The notes: generated by a model not told the origin, from the letters alone. Shown: positions 10,497-19,937, counted from the first letter of the stretch. The stretch is 64,000 bases of DNA from Paenibacillus sp. RUD330 (GCF_002243345.2 NZ_CP022655.2:701001-765000); one strand, 5' to 3'. Translations and numbers: made by a program.

Positions 10497-10892
10497 TCAG
10501 GTCAAATTGAAAATGCCGAGCGTGGAGCATTTATCGGATTCGGCGGACAGAACCTCGCCGAGATCGATTTCCAGCAGATTGCAGAGCGCGGACATGTAGA
10601 ACAGGTGGCGACCCAGCTCGTTTTTCAGCACATCGCGGCAGTTCTCGCACACATGGCCGTCCATGTGGGTGCCCAGAAGCTGCTTGGCGCTCTCGAGCTC
10701 GGGATCGTCCGAATAAGGCTGCTTGCTGGCCTGGATTTCAATACAGCCGCATTCGGTCACGGCTTTCGTGACTGCGCGGTTGACAGCTGCGCCCGTCTGT
10801 CCGAACTTGGACAGGACATCGAGCATGCTCCGGTGACGCAGGAGCAATTCCGATACTTGCTGCTGAAACTCTTGGAGCGTTGGAGCGCTCAT
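10497..10892 (-). CDS. Conserved Firmicutes protein, DUF1573-like, possible zinc binder
   Basis: 131 residues, soluble and mostly helical. Two cysteine pairs are conspicuous: C48/C50 in TECGCIEI and C82/C85 in VCENCRDVL, a layout that could bind zinc. The opening (LQEFQQQVSELLLRHRSMLDVLSKF) and the end STLGIFNL match a family I know from Paenibacillus and clostridia, annotated only as a domain of unknown function. The ATG at 10892 follows AGAGGTGG by 7 nt and a good promoter lies upstream. It is the only minus-strand gene between radA and gerD and is absent from this place in B. subtilis. Function unknown. Confidence 0.8.
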   Translation of the reverse strand: MSAPTLQEFQQQVSELLLRHRSMLDVLSKFGQTGAAVNRAVTKAVTECGCIEIQASKQPYSDDPELESAKQLLGTHMDGHVCENCRDVLKNELGRHLFYMSALCNLLEIDLGEVLSAESDKCSTLGIFNLT

Positions 10893-11196
10893 CGGTATCC
10901 ACCTCTTTCGCGATTTTTGCTGTTATGGGAATGCATGTCATGGGTCGAGCATGCGATTTCATCCGCCGTATGCTGGACGGCGATGGCCTGAATCCATTAT
11001 AAGCCCGCCCTGTCCAGAATACAAAAACGAAATCGCCATTATGAGAAATCCTTCATGACGCGTCTCCGGCAGCGCTTGCGGTCCATGGACGGGAATCAGG
11101 CACGCCCTTCGATTCTGCTGCGGAATTGTTGCTTGGCTGGGACGGTTTAGCCTTCTCCAAATTGGAACATACTGGCTAATGGAGGTGGCATAAGCG
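10893..11196. other. Divergent intergenic region, 304 nt
   Basis: It contains the minus-strand promoter at 10996-11024. Towards yacL I see only its ribosome site (GGAGGTGG at 11180-11187) and no strong -35/-10 pair. No ORF here is supported. Confidence 0.6.
10996..11024 (-). promoter_or_regulatory. Sigma-A promoter of the DUF1573-like gene
   Basis: On the minus strand TTGTAT, 17 nt, TATAAT. The -10 is a perfect consensus, about 104 nt upstream of the start codon. Confidence 0.75.
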
Positions 11197-12309
11197 ATGA
11201 TAAAACGTATTCTGCAATTACTCGGTATCGTATTCGGCGGCATGATCGGCTCTCAGTTCGGCAATGGAACAGGCGGAGCGCTTCCGGCCGGCCTTGGAAG
11301 CTACAGCCCTCTCGCAGGGAGCTACGGTTCTTTCGGATTTTACACCGGAATGGCGACAGGCGCGCTGGCGGGCCTGCTGCTGGCGACCGCCCTTGCCGGA
11401 AGGCTGGAGAAAATGCTCGGGGAAGGCGTGCGCCGCGCTTCCGACATGCCGGCGGCGGATCTGCTGGCCGGCGCGGCGGGATTGACCGGCGGGCTTATCC
11501 TTTCGGCCCTGCTCTATCCCTCGGTGTCCCAGCTCCCGGGCGCGGCGGCGACGATCGCCCCGGCGCTGCTCACTTTGGGACTCGGCTACGTGGGACTGAG
11601 CGTCGGGCTGAGAAAGAAAGAGGAGCTGACGGAAGGGCTCCACGCGATGATGCAGCCGAAGACGCTGCCCGCTCCGGAGAAGGAAGAGCATGTCAACTTC
11701 GAAGAGCATAAGATCATGGACACAAGCGTCATCATTGACGGCCGGATCGCGGATATTTGCAAGACGGGCTTCATCGAAGGCACGCTCGTCATTCCCGAGT
11801 TCGTCCTCGAGGAGCTGCAGCATATCGCCGATTCCTCCGATCTGCTCAAGCGCAACCGCGGCCGCCGCGGCCTGGACATCTTGAACAAGATCCAGAAGGA
11901 GCTTGACGTGAAGGTCCTTATCTACGAAGGGGATTTCGAGGAGATCGGCGAGGTGGACAGCAAGCTCGTCAAGCTGGCCAAGCTGCTGCGGGGCAAGGTG
12001 CTCACGAACGACTTCAACCTCAACAAGGTCTGCGAGCTGCAGGGAGTGTCGGTGCTGAACATCAACGATCTGGCCAATGCGGTCAAGCCGGTCGTGCTGC
12101 CGGGCGAGGAGATCGTCGTGCAGATCATCAAGGACGGCAAGGAGCATGGGCAAGGAGTCGCCTATCTCGACGACGGCACGATGATCGTCGTGGAGGGCGG
12201 CAGGGATTACATCGGCATGACGATGGAGGTGCTCGTGACGAGCGTCCTCCAGACTTCGGCGGGGCGGATGATCTTCGCGAAGCCCAAGCTGTTGGAAAAA
12301 GCGCTGTAA
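11197..12309 (+). CDS. yacL: Membrane-anchored PIN/TRAM domain protein YacL
   Basis: 370 residues. Four hydrophobic segments occupy about 1-145; a PIN nuclease-like domain starts near 172 with [11 protein letters not shown] (first acidic residue D175) and continues with [11 protein letters not shown] and LTNDFNLNK; a C-terminal TRAM domain (about 300-360) resembles RNA-binding modules of tRNA-modifying enzymes. It is probably a membrane-tethered ribonuclease; the substrate is unknown. ATG at 11197 follows GGAGGTGG. It precedes ispD as in B. subtilis. Confidence 0.93.
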   Translation: MIKRILQLLGIVFGGMIGSQFGNGTGGALPAGLGSYSPLAGSYGSFGFYTGMATGALAGLLLATALAGRLEKMLGEGVRRASDMPAADLLAGAAGLTGGLILSALLYPSVSQLPGAAATIAPALLTLGLGYVGLSVGLRKKEELTEGLHAMMQPKTLPAPEKEEHVNFEEHKIMDTSVIIDGRIADICKTGFIEGTLVIPEFVLEELQHIADSSDLLKRNRGRRGLDILNKIQKELDVKVLIYEGDFEEIGEVDSKLVKLAKLLRGKVLTNDFNLNKVCELQGVSVLNINDLANAVKPVVLPGEEIVVQIIKDGKEHGQGVAYLDDGTMIVVEGGRDYIGMTMEVLVTSVLQTSAGRMIFAKPKLLEKAL

Positions 12310-12358
12310 CAGGGTATGATAGGGAATAAACGTTACAGCGGGAAGTGAGCTTCGGAAG

Positions 12359-13141
12359 ATGGACAAGCAATATGGCGGCGAGCAAGCCGCAACCTCTCAG
12401 GCCGCCCCGGGCGCCGCGTCTTCGGATGCGGCGCTTGTCGGCTTCCGGGAGGATCGCTGGGGGGCCGTCATCGTGGCGGCCGGACGCGGCACGCGGATGG
12501 GCACCCCGGAGAGCAAGCAGTTCCTGCTGCTGCGGGGCAAGCCGGTGCTGGTCCATACGCTGGAGCTGTTCCAGGGGATGGCCGCCATCCGGGAAATCGT
12601 GCTCGTCACGGGAGCGGCGGATGCCGAACGATGCCGCCGCTGGTGCGGGGAGTACGGCTTGACCAAGGTGGCCGCGATCGTCGAGGGCGGCTCCGAGCGC
12701 CAGCATTCGGTGCGGATCGGGCTGGACTCGCTCACGGCGGATTGGGCGCTTGTCCATGACGGCGTCCGTCCGCTCGTCAGCGAGGCCGCGGTGTCCGCTT
12801 GCCTGGCGCATGCCGAGGAGACCGGCGCGGCCGTGCTGGCCGTGCCGGTCAAGGACACGATCAAGAAGGTGGACGCGGCGGGCGTCATCGAGTCGACGCC
12901 GGACCGGAGCAGCTTGTGGGCGATCCAGACCCCGCAAGCTTTTCGCCGCGCCCGTCTCGCGGAAGCCCACGAGCGGGCTCTTGCGGACGGCTTTCTCGGA
13001 ACGGACGACTCCATGGTCGTGGAGCGGCTCGGGGATCCGGTCGCCGTGGCCCAAGGGGAATATACGAACATCAAGATTACGACCCCGGAAGATCTGCCCT
13101 ACGCGGAATTTCTTCTGGAGCAGAGGGAGAGGGGACGATAG
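12359..13141 (+). CDS. ispD: 2-C-methyl-D-erythritol 4-phosphate cytidylyltransferase
   Basis: MEP-pathway enzyme that couples CTP to methylerythritol phosphate on the way to isoprenoid precursors. Nucleotide-binding signature [10 protein letters not shown] lies near residue 39, followed by [18 protein letters not shown] and [10 protein letters not shown]. At 260 residues it is about 30 longer than usual: an Ala/Gln/Ser-rich leader of some 33 residues precedes the first strand (WGAVIVAAG). There is no other ATG, GTG or TTG between 12359 and that strand, so the extension appears genuine. The ribosome site (GGGAAGTGAG) is modest. ispF follows after 2 nt. Confidence 0.95.
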   Translation: MDKQYGGEQAATSQAAPGAASSDAALVGFREDRWGAVIVAAGRGTRMGTPESKQFLLLRGKPVLVHTLELFQGMAAIREIVLVTGAADAERCRRWCGEYGLTKVAAIVEGGSERQHSVRIGLDSLTADWALVHDGVRPLVSEAAVSACLAHAEETGAAVLAVPVKDTIKKVDAAGVIESTPDRSSLWAIQTPQAFRRARLAEAHERALADGFLGTDDSMVVERLGDPVAVAQGEYTNIKITTPEDLPYAEFLLEQRERGR

Positions 13142-13143
13142 AG

Positions 13144-13626
13144 ATGATTAGAGTGGGACAAGGATTCGACGTGCATCAGCTGGTGGAGGGCCGTCCATGC
13201 ATTATCGGGGGCGTCGCCATTCCATTTGAAAAAGGGCTGCTCGGCCATTCCGATGCCGACGTGCTGCTGCATACGGTAGCGGATGCGGTGCTCGGCGCGC
13301 TTGCGCTCGGCGATATCGGCAAGCATTTCCCGGATACGGACCCTGCGTTCAAGGATGCCGACAGCGTCAAGCTGCTGGAGCATGTATGGGCGCTTGCGGT
13401 TCAGCGGGGATATGCGCTGGGGAACCTGGACTGCACGATTATCGCGCAGGCTCCCAAGATGGCGCCGTACATTCCCGCGATGGTGGAAGTGATCGCCCGC
13501 GTGCTGGGAGCGGAGCAGGACCAGGTGAACGTCAAGGCGACGACGACGGAACGGCTCGGATTTCCCGGACGGGGCGAGGGAATCGCTGCCCAGGCGGTTG
13601 TCTGCCTCGTGAAAAATATGCTATGA
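13144..13626 (+). CDS. ispF: 2-C-methyl-D-erythritol 2,4-cyclodiphosphate synthase
   Basis: Next-but-one MEP-pathway step: cyclises the CDP-methylerythritol phosphate product with loss of CMP. 160 residues, normal length. Zinc ligands D9, H11 and H43 lie in FDVHQL and [14 protein letters not shown]; the C-terminal signature is [22 protein letters not shown] at 13144 follows GAGAGGGGA at the end of ispD. Its last codons probably contain the promoter for gltX. Confidence 0.97.
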   Translation: MIRVGQGFDVHQLVEGRPCIIGGVAIPFEKGLLGHSDADVLLHTVADAVLGALALGDIGKHFPDTDPAFKDADSVKLLEHVWALAVQRGYALGNLDCTIIAQAPKMAPYIPAMVEVIARVLGAEQDQVNVKATTTERLGFPGRGEGIAAQAVVCLVKNML

Positions 13627-13627
13627 T
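13598..13627 (+). promoter_or_regulatory. Possible promoter for gltX inside the ispF 3' end
   Basis: TTGTCT, 18 nt, TATGAT. It would give gltX a transcript with a leader of about 240 nt. Confidence 0.45.
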
Positions 13628-13874
13628 GGCACTTATTTTAGGCTGCTAAGTGTAACCGTACAGGAGGCTCAGGCAAGCGGAACATGATTCCGATCGCTGT
13701 GAACCCGTAGTCCTCGTCCCGCCCATCCACAGTGGAATTCGGTTTCATAGGCGAACGCTGCGTCTGCTCCATCATGCTGCCGCTGCCTCCGGCGCCGTAG
13801 CGGTTCCACTTACATAAATAGCGTCCATAGGGCGAGGCCCCGGACGAAAACAAGAACGAAATGGGGAATTCAAG
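13627..13874 (+). other. gltX leader region, 248 nt, unexplained
   Basis: No T-box core (GGTGGNACCGCG), no known riboswitch motif and no convincing ORF. An AGGAGG at 13661-13666 is followed 16 nt later by an 8-codon ORF, which is too far. The length suggests a structured leader, but I cannot assign it. Confidence 0.5.
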
Positions 13875-15350
13875 ATGGCAGACCAAGGAACGCAGGAAAT
13901 CCGCGTCCGCTATGCTCCGTCGCCGACGGGACATCTGCATATCGGCAACGCGCGCACCGCGCTGTTCAACTATCTGTTCGCCCGCAGGCATGGCGGCAAG
14001 CTCATCGTCCGCATCGAGGATACGGACGTGAAGCGCAACGTGGCCGGCGGCGAGGAGAGCCAGCTGAAGTACATGAGCTGGCTCGGCATCACCTGGGATG
14101 AAAGCATCGACATCGGAGGCGGCTATGGACCGTACCGCCAGACCGAACGCCTCGACATCTACAGCCGGTACTGGCAGCAGCTGCTCGACGAGGGCAAGGC
14201 TTACCGCTGCTACTGTACGGAAGCGGAGCTCGAGCAGGAGCGGGAAGAGCAGAGCGCGCGCGGCGAAACCCCGCGGTATTCGGGCCGCCACCGCGATCTG
14301 ACCGCCGAGCAGCAGGCCGCCTTCGAAGCGGAAGGGCGCGTCGCGAGCATCCGCTTCCGCGTGCCGGAGGACCGCACGTACACATGGGACGACATGGTGA
14401 AGGGCACGATCAGCATCGACACCAAGGAAACGGGAGATTTCGTCATCGTGAAGAAGGACGGCATCCCGACCTACAACTTCGCGGTTGCGGTCGACGACCA
14501 TCTCATGAAGATCTCCCATGTGCTCCGCGGCGAGGACCATATCTCCAATACGCCGCGCCAGCTGATGATCTACGAAGCTTTGGGCTGGGAGCCGCCGCTG
14601 TTCGCCCATATGACGCTGATCGTGAACGAATCCCGCAAGAAGCTGAGCAAGCGGGACGAGTCCATCATCCAGTTCATCGAGCAGTACGAGAATCTCGGCT
14701 ACCTGCCGGAGACGCTGTTCAACTTCATCGCCTTGCTGGGCTGGTCGCCGGAGGGCGAGCAGGAGCTGTTCACGCGCGAGGGGCTCGTGGAGGCGTTCGA
14801 CGAATCGCGCCTCAGCCGCAGCCCGGCCGTGTTCGATACGAACAAGCTGGCCTGGATGAACAACGAATACATCAAGTCGCTGGAGCTTCCGCGTCTCGTC
14901 GACCTCTGCCTGCCGCATCTGCAGAAGGCGGGACGGATATCGGAGGAGCCAGAGGCCGGCGAGCGAGAATGGGCGGCCGACCTGATCGGCCTCTACCGCG
15001 ACAAGCTGCGCTGGGGAGCCGAGATCGTGCCTTTGACCGAGCTGTTCTTCCTGGAATCGTTGCAGGACGAGGCGGAGGCTGTCACCGTGCTGGAGGAAGA
15101 AACGGTGCCGACGGTGCTTGGAGCCTTCCTGTCCGGCGTCGAGACGCTGGAGCCCGAGGCCTGGAACGAGGAGGGCATCAAAGCGCTCATCAAGTCGGTC
15201 CAGAAGGAAACCGGCTGCAAGGGAAAATCGCTCTTCATGCCGATCCGGGCCGCAGTCACCGGGCAGACGCACGGACCGGACCTCAACCGCACCATCGCGC
15301 TGCTCGGCCAGGTCAAAGTCGCACAGCGCCTGCGCGCCCGCTTGGGCTGA
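13875..15350 (+). CDS. gltX: Glutamate--tRNA ligase
   Basis: Class I synthetase charging tRNA-Glu; in Gram-positives it usually also misacylates tRNA-Gln for GatCAB. 491 residues. HIGH-type motif GHLHIGN at about 19-25, KMSKS equivalent KLSKR at 256-260, a Glu-specific connecting region with [12 protein letters not shown], and a helical anticodon-binding C-terminus ending [17 protein letters not shown] at 13875 is 10 nt downstream of GGGGA. It has its own long leader and is followed by the T-box leader of cysE. Confidence 0.97.
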   Translation: MADQGTQEIRVRYAPSPTGHLHIGNARTALFNYLFARRHGGKLIVRIEDTDVKRNVAGGEESQLKYMSWLGITWDESIDIGGGYGPYRQTERLDIYSRYWQQLLDEGKAYRCYCTEAELEQEREEQSARGETPRYSGRHRDLTAEQQAAFEAEGRVASIRFRVPEDRTYTWDDMVKGTISIDTKETGDFVIVKKDGIPTYNFAVAVDDHLMKISHVLRGEDHISNTPRQLMIYEALGWEPPLFAHMTLIVNESRKKLSKRDESIIQFIEQYENLGYLPETLFNFIALLGWSPEGEQELFTREGLVEAFDESRLSRSPAVFDTNKLAWMNNEYIKSLELPRLVDLCLPHLQKAGRISEEPEAGEREWAADLIGLYRDKLRWGAEIVPLTELFFLESLQDEAEAVTVLEEETVPTVLGAFLSGVETLEPEAWNEEGIKALIKSVQKETGCKGKSLFMPIRAAVTGQTHGPDLNRTIALLGQVKVAQRLRARLG

Positions 15351-15385
15351 GGACGGCCTCGCATATATTTCCGCGCCCCGGCTTC

Positions 15386-15413
15386 TTGCACTTTGCGGGT
15401 TATCGGGTATACT
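15386..15413 (+). promoter_or_regulatory. Sigma-A promoter of the cysE operon
   Basis: TTGCAC, 16 nt, TATACT. The predicted transcript starts near 15420, just before the T-box stem I. Confidence 0.75.
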
Positions 15414-15419
15414 ACAAGT

Positions 15420-15795
15420 AATTGAACCTTTTTACAGGCTTTGACCAGGAGAGAACCGCCATATCCGGGATTGCAGAGAGGACAACCGCCACGCATCCGG
15501 CCGCAGCACATCGCGACGCGCCGGGAGGGTGACGGCTGGGAGTTGTCCATTCCGGCGGCGGGTTCATGCACCTGCGAGCCTTGCTCCGATCTTGCGGAAG
15601 CTTCTCTTCCGCTCGGGTAGGCGGCAACGCATGGCCGGCGTTACAGGCTACGAGACAGGGCCGCCAGGCATCCTGACCCGCTTGAGACCGCTGCGCGCGC
15701 GTTTCTCCCGGGCGGATGCGGCCCTGTGCCGCAGAGTGGGACCGCGTCTGTACGCCTCTGCAGCCTTAGGGCTGCGGAGGCTTATTTTTTTGATT
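15420..15795 (+). promoter_or_regulatory. Cysteine T-box riboswitch leader of cysE-cysS
   Basis: The T-box element AGAGTGGGACCGCG is at 15733-15746, followed by a terminator hairpin (GCCTCTGCAGCC / GGCTGCGGAGGC, 15754-15782) and a T run. Stem I can be traced: AGGCT (15437) pairs with AGCCT (15577), CAGG (15446) with CCTG (15571), GAACC (15453) with GGTTC (15561), GGACAAC with GTTGTCC. The 3' side of the specifier loop then reads ATGCA, placing UGC (Cys) at 15567-15569. Uncharged tRNA-Cys would stabilise the antiterminator and allow transcription of cysE, cysS and the genes behind them. Confidence 0.9.
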
Positions 15796-15842
15796 GGACG
15801 GAAGTAAGCTTGGATCATCTCGCCCGAAGGGGGCTGAAGCCG

Positions 15843-16526
15843 ATGTTGCGTCACATGAAATCCGATATACGGGCCGTGTTCGACAACGACCCCGCTGCGC
15901 GCAGCGTGTTCGAGGTGATCTTCACCTATTCGGGACTGCATGCCATCTGGGCGCATCGCGCCGCGCACTATATGTTCAAGCGCAAATGGTTCACGGCCGC
16001 CCGCGTCATCTCTCAGGTCAGCCGGTTCATGACCGGAATCGAAATCCATCCCGGAGCCAGAATCGGCAGCCGATTGTTCATCGACCACGGCATGGGCGTC
16101 GTCATCGGGGAGACTTGCGAGATCGGGGACGACGTCATCATCTATCAAGGCGTCACCCTCGGCGGCACGGGCAAGGAAAAGGGCAAGCGCCATCCTACCA
16201 TAGGCAGCAACGTCGTCATCGGCTCGGGAGCGAAGGTTTTAGGATCGTTTCAGGTTGGAGACTATTCCAATATCGGCTCCAACGCCGTCGTTCTCCGGGA
16301 AGTGCCCGAGAACAGCACGGTTGTGGGCAACCCGGGGCGCATCGTCAAGCGCAACGGAGAAAAGGTCGGCGACAGGCTCGACCATGCGAAGCTGCCCGAT
16401 CCGCTCATCGAGATGATCCGCGGCATGCAGAATGAAATCAATTCCCTCAAGGCGGAGGTCGACCGGCTCAGCCAGTCTGCGGCGGCCGTTCGCGAATACA
16501 GGGAGGAACCGGTAAAATGCCGGTAA
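15843..16526 (+). CDS. cysE: Serine O-acetyltransferase
   Basis: Acetylates serine from acetyl-CoA to give O-acetylserine, the carbon skeleton for cysteine. 227 residues: a helical N-terminal domain (DIRAVFDNDPAARSVFEVI, TYSGLHAIWAHR) and a left-handed beta-helix (GIEIHPGARIG, DHGMGVVIGET, VTLGGTGKEKGKRHPTIG). The ATG at 15843 lies behind GAAGGGGG and matches the start of the Bacillus enzyme; the upstream in-frame stretch is the T-box terminator and is not coding. First gene of the operon; cysS follows after 17 nt. Confidence 0.97.
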   Translation: MLRHMKSDIRAVFDNDPAARSVFEVIFTYSGLHAIWAHRAAHYMFKRKWFTAARVISQVSRFMTGIEIHPGARIGSRLFIDHGMGVVIGETCEIGDDVIIYQGVTLGGTGKEKGKRHPTIGSNVVIGSGAKVLGSFQVGDYSNIGSNAVVLREVPENSTVVGNPGRIVKRNGEKVGDRLDHAKLPDPLIEMIRGMQNEINSLKAEVDRLSQSAAAVREYREEPVKCR

Positions 16527-16543
16527 GCGGAGGCGAAGCGTAA

Positions 16544-18022
16544 ATGAGTCTGGAAATCTACAATACGATGAGCAGGACCAAGGAAACGTTCAAGTCGCAA
16601 GAGCCGGGCAAGGTCAAAATGTACGTCTGCGGCCCGACGGTCTACGACTATATCCATATCGGCAACGCGCGGCCGGCGATCTTCTTCGACGTCGTGCGCC
16701 GTTATCTGAAAGCGGTCGGATACGAGGTCAAATATGTCGTCAACTTCACCGACGTGGACGACAAGATGATCCGCAAGTCGGAGCAGCTCGGCATTACGGT
16801 GCCGGAGCTCGCGGACAGGTTCATCTCCGCGTATTACGAGGATACGGAAGGGCTCGGCGTCCACCGTGCGTCGCTGAATCCCCGCGTCATGGAGCATATG
16901 CCCGAAATCATCGCTTTCGTCCAGGATCTCGTCGACAAGGGAGCGGCCTACGAAAGCGGCGGAGATGTCTATTTCCGGACGAAATCCTTCGCGGACTACG
17001 GCCAGCTTTCCCACCAGAACATGCAGGAGCTGCAGATGGGCATCCGCATCGGCATCGACGAGCGCAAGGAGGATCCGCAGGATTTCGTCCTGTGGAAGGG
17101 CGCCAAGCCGGGAGAGATCAAATGGGACAGTCCATGGGGGCCGGGCCGTCCGGGTTGGCATATCGAATGCTCTGCGATGGCGAAGCGGCATCTGGGCGAT
17201 ACCCTCGACATCCATGGAGGAGGCAACGACCTGCAGTTCCCGCATCATGAGTGCGAATGCGCCCAGTCCGAGACGCTGAGCGGCAAGCCGCTCGCCAACT
17301 ACTGGATGCATAACGGCTTCATCAACATCGACAACCAGAAGATGTCGAAGTCGCTCGGCAACGGCATTACGGTCCATGACATGCTGACCCGGATCAAGCC
17401 GGAAGCGATCCGCTACTTCATGTTATCCGGCCATTACCGCTCGCCGCTCAACTTCAGCGACGACACGGTAGAGCAGGCGCTCGGCAGCGTGGAGCGGATC
17501 GCCAATTGCCGCACCAACCTGCTGCATCGGCTGTCGGCTGTCGGCGGTTCCTTGGAAGCCGTTGCTGCCGTCGATGCCGAAGGCAGCGGCTCCGCCGGCC
17601 TGGGCTCGCTCCGGTTCGCGCCGAATTCCGGAAATGCCGAGCTGGATGCCCGGCTTCTGGAGCTGAGCGGCCGCTTCACGGCCAAGATGGACGATGATTT
17701 CAATACGCCGGATGCCATCACGGTGCTGTTCGATCTGGTGACCGAAGCGAACCAGCATCTGCAGCGGCCTGTCGTGACGGCCAGCGAGGCGCTTGCCTTC
17801 ATCGCGCTGATGGACGCCATGGACAGCGTGCTGGGCTTGCTCCCGGCCGCGTCCGGGCAGCATGGACTGCTGGATGCCGAGGTGGATGCGCTGATTGTCG
17901 AGCGCACGGAAGCCCGCGCTTCGAAGAACTGGAAGCGCGCGGACGAAATCCGCGACCTGCTGGCAGAGCAAGGCATACTGCTGGAGGACACCCCGCAGGG
18001 CATCCGGTGGCGCCGCAAATGA
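16544..18022 (+). CDS. cysS: Cysteine--tRNA ligase
   Basis: Class I synthetase charging tRNA-Cys. 492 residues. Catalytic zinc ligand C29 in YVCGPTVYD, HIGN at 38-41, further zinc ligands in WHIECSA and HHECECAQ, KMSKS at 266-270. The linker after the catalytic domain (about 335-365) is a little longer and low in complexity. ATG follows GGAGGCG. Together with cysE it is placed under the Cys T-box, so its product's own substrate tRNA controls it. The stop overlaps the mrnC start (ATGA). Confidence 0.97.
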   Translation: MSLEIYNTMSRTKETFKSQEPGKVKMYVCGPTVYDYIHIGNARPAIFFDVVRRYLKAVGYEVKYVVNFTDVDDKMIRKSEQLGITVPELADRFISAYYEDTEGLGVHRASLNPRVMEHMPEIIAFVQDLVDKGAAYESGGDVYFRTKSFADYGQLSHQNMQELQMGIRIGIDERKEDPQDFVLWKGAKPGEIKWDSPWGPGRPGWHIECSAMAKRHLGDTLDIHGGGNDLQFPHHECECAQSETLSGKPLANYWMHNGFINIDNQKMSKSLGNGITVHDMLTRIKPEAIRYFMLSGHYRSPLNFSDDTVEQALGSVERIANCRTNLLHRLSAVGGSLEAVAAVDAEGSGSAGLGSLRFAPNSGNAELDARLLELSGRFTAKMDDDFNTPDAITVLFDLVTEANQHLQRPVVTASEALAFIALMDAMDSVLGLLPAASGQHGLLDAEVDALIVERTEARASKNWKRADEIRDLLAEQGILLEDTPQGIRWRRK

Positions 18023-18480
18023 ACGAGCCTCTGAAGGAACAAAGCCGCGAGCTCCCTTACGAGCCGCCGTCCAAGACGCCGGAGCTGCTGAACCCTATCG
18101 TGCTCGCTTACGCCGGCGACGCGGTGTTCGAGCTGCTGGTGCGCCAGCATCTGCTCGCCCAGCGAAATCTCAAGCCGCATCATCTGCATCGCGAGGCGAC
18201 CGGCATGGTGTCGGCCAAGGGGCAGCGTCAGCTGCTGGAGCGCTGGGCGCCGATGCTGTCGGAGGAAGAGGCCGACATCGTCAGGCGCGGCCGCAACGCC
18301 AAGTCCGGCCAGTCTCCGCGCAATGCGGATCCGGCCGATTACAAGCAGGCGACCGCTCTTGAGAGTCTGATGGGGTATTTATATTACAAAGGCCGGACCG
18401 AACGGATCCGGGAGTTGATGGCGGCCGCTTTCTCGGAGAAGGAAGCGGAACGCGGAAAGGAGACTGGGAATGGCCAGTGA
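18019..18480 (+). CDS. mrnC: Mini-ribonuclease 3
   Basis: RNase III-like endonuclease lacking the double-stranded RNA-binding domain; in B. subtilis it matures the ends of 23S rRNA. 153 residues. The catalytic signature YAGDAVFELLVR puts the acidic residue at D34; a second acidic motif is in TALESLMGYLYY near the C-terminus. The ATG overlaps the cysS stop and the 3' end overlaps rlmB by 11 nt, so cysS-mrnC-rlmB are tightly coupled. Confidence 0.94.
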   Translation: MNEPLKEQSRELPYEPPSKTPELLNPIVLAYAGDAVFELLVRQHLLAQRNLKPHHLHREATGMVSAKGQRQLLERWAPMLSEEEADIVRRGRNAKSGQSPRNADPADYKQATALESLMGYLYYKGRTERIRELMAAAFSEKEAERGKETGNGQ

Positions 18481-19258
18481 CAGGCAGAAGAAGGAACAGA
18501 ATGACCAGAACGAGCAGGAGCAGCAGGAATGGATCGCGGGCAAACATCCCGTCCTGGAGGCGCTCCGCTCGGGCCGCGAGCTGAACAAGATCTGGATCGC
18601 CGACACGGTGCAGAAGCCGTCGGTATCCCCGATCATGGCCGAAGCCAAGAAGGCGGGAATCGTCGTCCAGTTCGTGGACAAGCGCAAGCTCGACCAGCTG
18701 GGCCTTGAAGTTTCCCACCAAGGAGTCGTAGCCCAGGCGGCGGCCTACCGGTACGCCGAATTGGAAGAGCTGCTGCAGCGGGCCAAGGACCGCGGCGAGA
18801 CGCCTCTGCTGCTTATTTTGGATGAGATCGAGGATCCCCATAACCTCGGCTCCATCCTGAGGACGGCGGAATGCACGGGCGTGCACGGAGTCATCATTCC
18901 GAAGCGCCGCGCCGCCGGCCTGACGGCGACGGTGTGGAAAACCTCCGCCGGAGCGGCCGAGCATGTGCCGGTGGCGCGCGTGACCAACCTCGCCCAGACG
19001 ATGGAGAGCCTGAAGCAGGAGGGAATCTGGATCGCGGGCGCGGACGTTTCGGCCGAGCAGGATGTGTACAAGACCAGCTTCGATCTTCCTCTCGCCATCG
19101 TCATCGGCAACGAAGCCAAAGGCATGGGCCGGCTGATCCGCGAGAAATGCGATTTCCTCGTCAAGCTCCCGATGCTGGGCCAGCTCAATTCGCTCAACGC
19201 CTCCGTGGCCGCCGGCGTGCTCATGTACGAGGTCGTCCGGCAGCGCCGGGGCGTCTAG
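18470..19258 (+). CDS. rlmB: 23S rRNA (guanosine-2'-O-)-methyltransferase RlmB
   Basis: SPOUT-class enzyme that methylates the ribose of G2251 in the 23S peptidyl-transferase loop. 262 residues: a Gln/Glu-rich N-terminal tail, a substrate-binding domain (WIAGKHPVLEALRSG, about 21-95), and a SPOUT knot domain with LDEIEDPHNLGSILRTAE, IVIGNEAKGMGRLIRE and the C-terminal LNSLNASVAAGVLMYE. Start ATG lies inside mrnC behind GGAGACTGG. Confidence 0.95.
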   Translation: MASDRQKKEQNDQNEQEQQEWIAGKHPVLEALRSGRELNKIWIADTVQKPSVSPIMAEAKKAGIVVQFVDKRKLDQLGLEVSHQGVVAQAAAYRYAELEELLQRAKDRGETPLLLILDEIEDPHNLGSILRTAECTGVHGVIIPKRRAAGLTATVWKTSAGAAEHVPVARVTNLAQTMESLKQEGIWIAGADVSAEQDVYKTSFDLPLAIVIGNEAKGMGRLIREKCDFLVKLPMLGQLNSLNASVAAGVLMYEVVRQRRGV

Positions 19259-19263
19259 CTGCC

Positions 19264-19785
19264 GTGTCCCGCCAGTCGGACGTCCTGCTGGTCGACGGCT
19301 ACAACATCATCGGCGCCTGGCCGGAGCTGGAACGCTTGAAGGAGAGCAATCTGGAGGAAGCGAGGGACCGGCTGCTCGACCTGCTGGCCGACTATCAAGG
19401 CTATACGGGGCAGCAGGTGTACGTCGTGTTCGATGCGCATCAGGTTCCCGGCAGCCGCTCGGCCTACAAGCAGCACAAGCTGACGGTCGTATTCACGAAG
19501 GAAAAGGAAACGGCGGACGAGTGCATCGAGCGTCTCGTCTCCGAGCTCAAGAAGCGAAGCCGCCATATCTATGTGGCGACCTCGGACTCCGTCGAGCAGC
19601 ATGTCGCGTTCGGCAAAGGCGCCTTGCGGATCTCGGCCCGGGAGCTGGAGCTCGAGCTGCAGCAGAACCGCCGCGAGATCGACAAGTCCCTGCGGTCGGA
19701 CAGCGCCAAATCCCGCAATACGATCGATGCCAAGCTGTCGCTGGAAATGAGGACGATGCTGGAAAGGATGAGACGGGGGCAATGA
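19264..19785 (+). CDS. rae1: NYN-domain ribosome-associated endoribonuclease Rae1 (YacP)
   Basis: 173-residue PIN-like NYN nuclease; the B. subtilis protein enters the ribosomal A site and cleaves certain mRNAs in a translation-dependent way. Visible motifs: LLVDGYNIIGAWPEL with the first catalytic Asp, VVFDAHQVPG, TADECIERLV, YVATSDSVEQ, and a basic C-terminal helix. GTG at 19264 begins 5 nt after the rlmB stop; the ribosome site is weak, so coupling to rlmB is likely. Last gene of the T-box operon. Confidence 0.92.
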   Translation: MSRQSDVLLVDGYNIIGAWPELERLKESNLEEARDRLLDLLADYQGYTGQQVYVVFDAHQVPGSRSAYKQHKLTVVFTKEKETADECIERLVSELKKRSRHIYVATSDSVEQHVAFGKGALRISARELELELQQNRREIDKSLRSDSAKSRNTIDAKLSLEMRTMLERMRRGQ

Positions 19786-19802
19786 AACGGGCGGAAGCGG
19801 CG

Positions 19803-19842
19803 GTTGCGGAGATAGGCGTGTAAGCTTATCTGCCTCCGCAAC
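19803..19842 (+). repeat. Inverted repeat downstream of rae1
   Basis: GTTGCGGAG at 19803-19811 pairs with CTCCGCAAC at 19834-19842. There is no T run, so it is at best an imperfect terminator or 3'-end stabiliser for the cysE operon. Confidence 0.45.
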
Positions 19843-19907
19843 AGCGGTTTCAAACCATCTGTTTACAATTTTTCAAGATCCTATCGTTTATAGAACGCTC
19901 GTTTGCG

Positions 19908-19937
19908 TTGACGATGTCAAGAGTGGTCTTGTATACT
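19908..19937 (+). promoter_or_regulatory. Sigma-A promoter of sigH
   Basis: TTGACG, 18 nt, TATACT, about 150 nt upstream of the sigH start. B. subtilis spo0H is likewise transcribed from a sigma-A promoter. The leader between shows only small hairpins (GGAAGGAGAGCTTTCC near 20017). Confidence 0.75.

Noticed and set aside
13627-13874. T-box before gltX
   Set aside because: No GGTGGNACCGCG core and no terminator hairpin; only the leader length suggested it.
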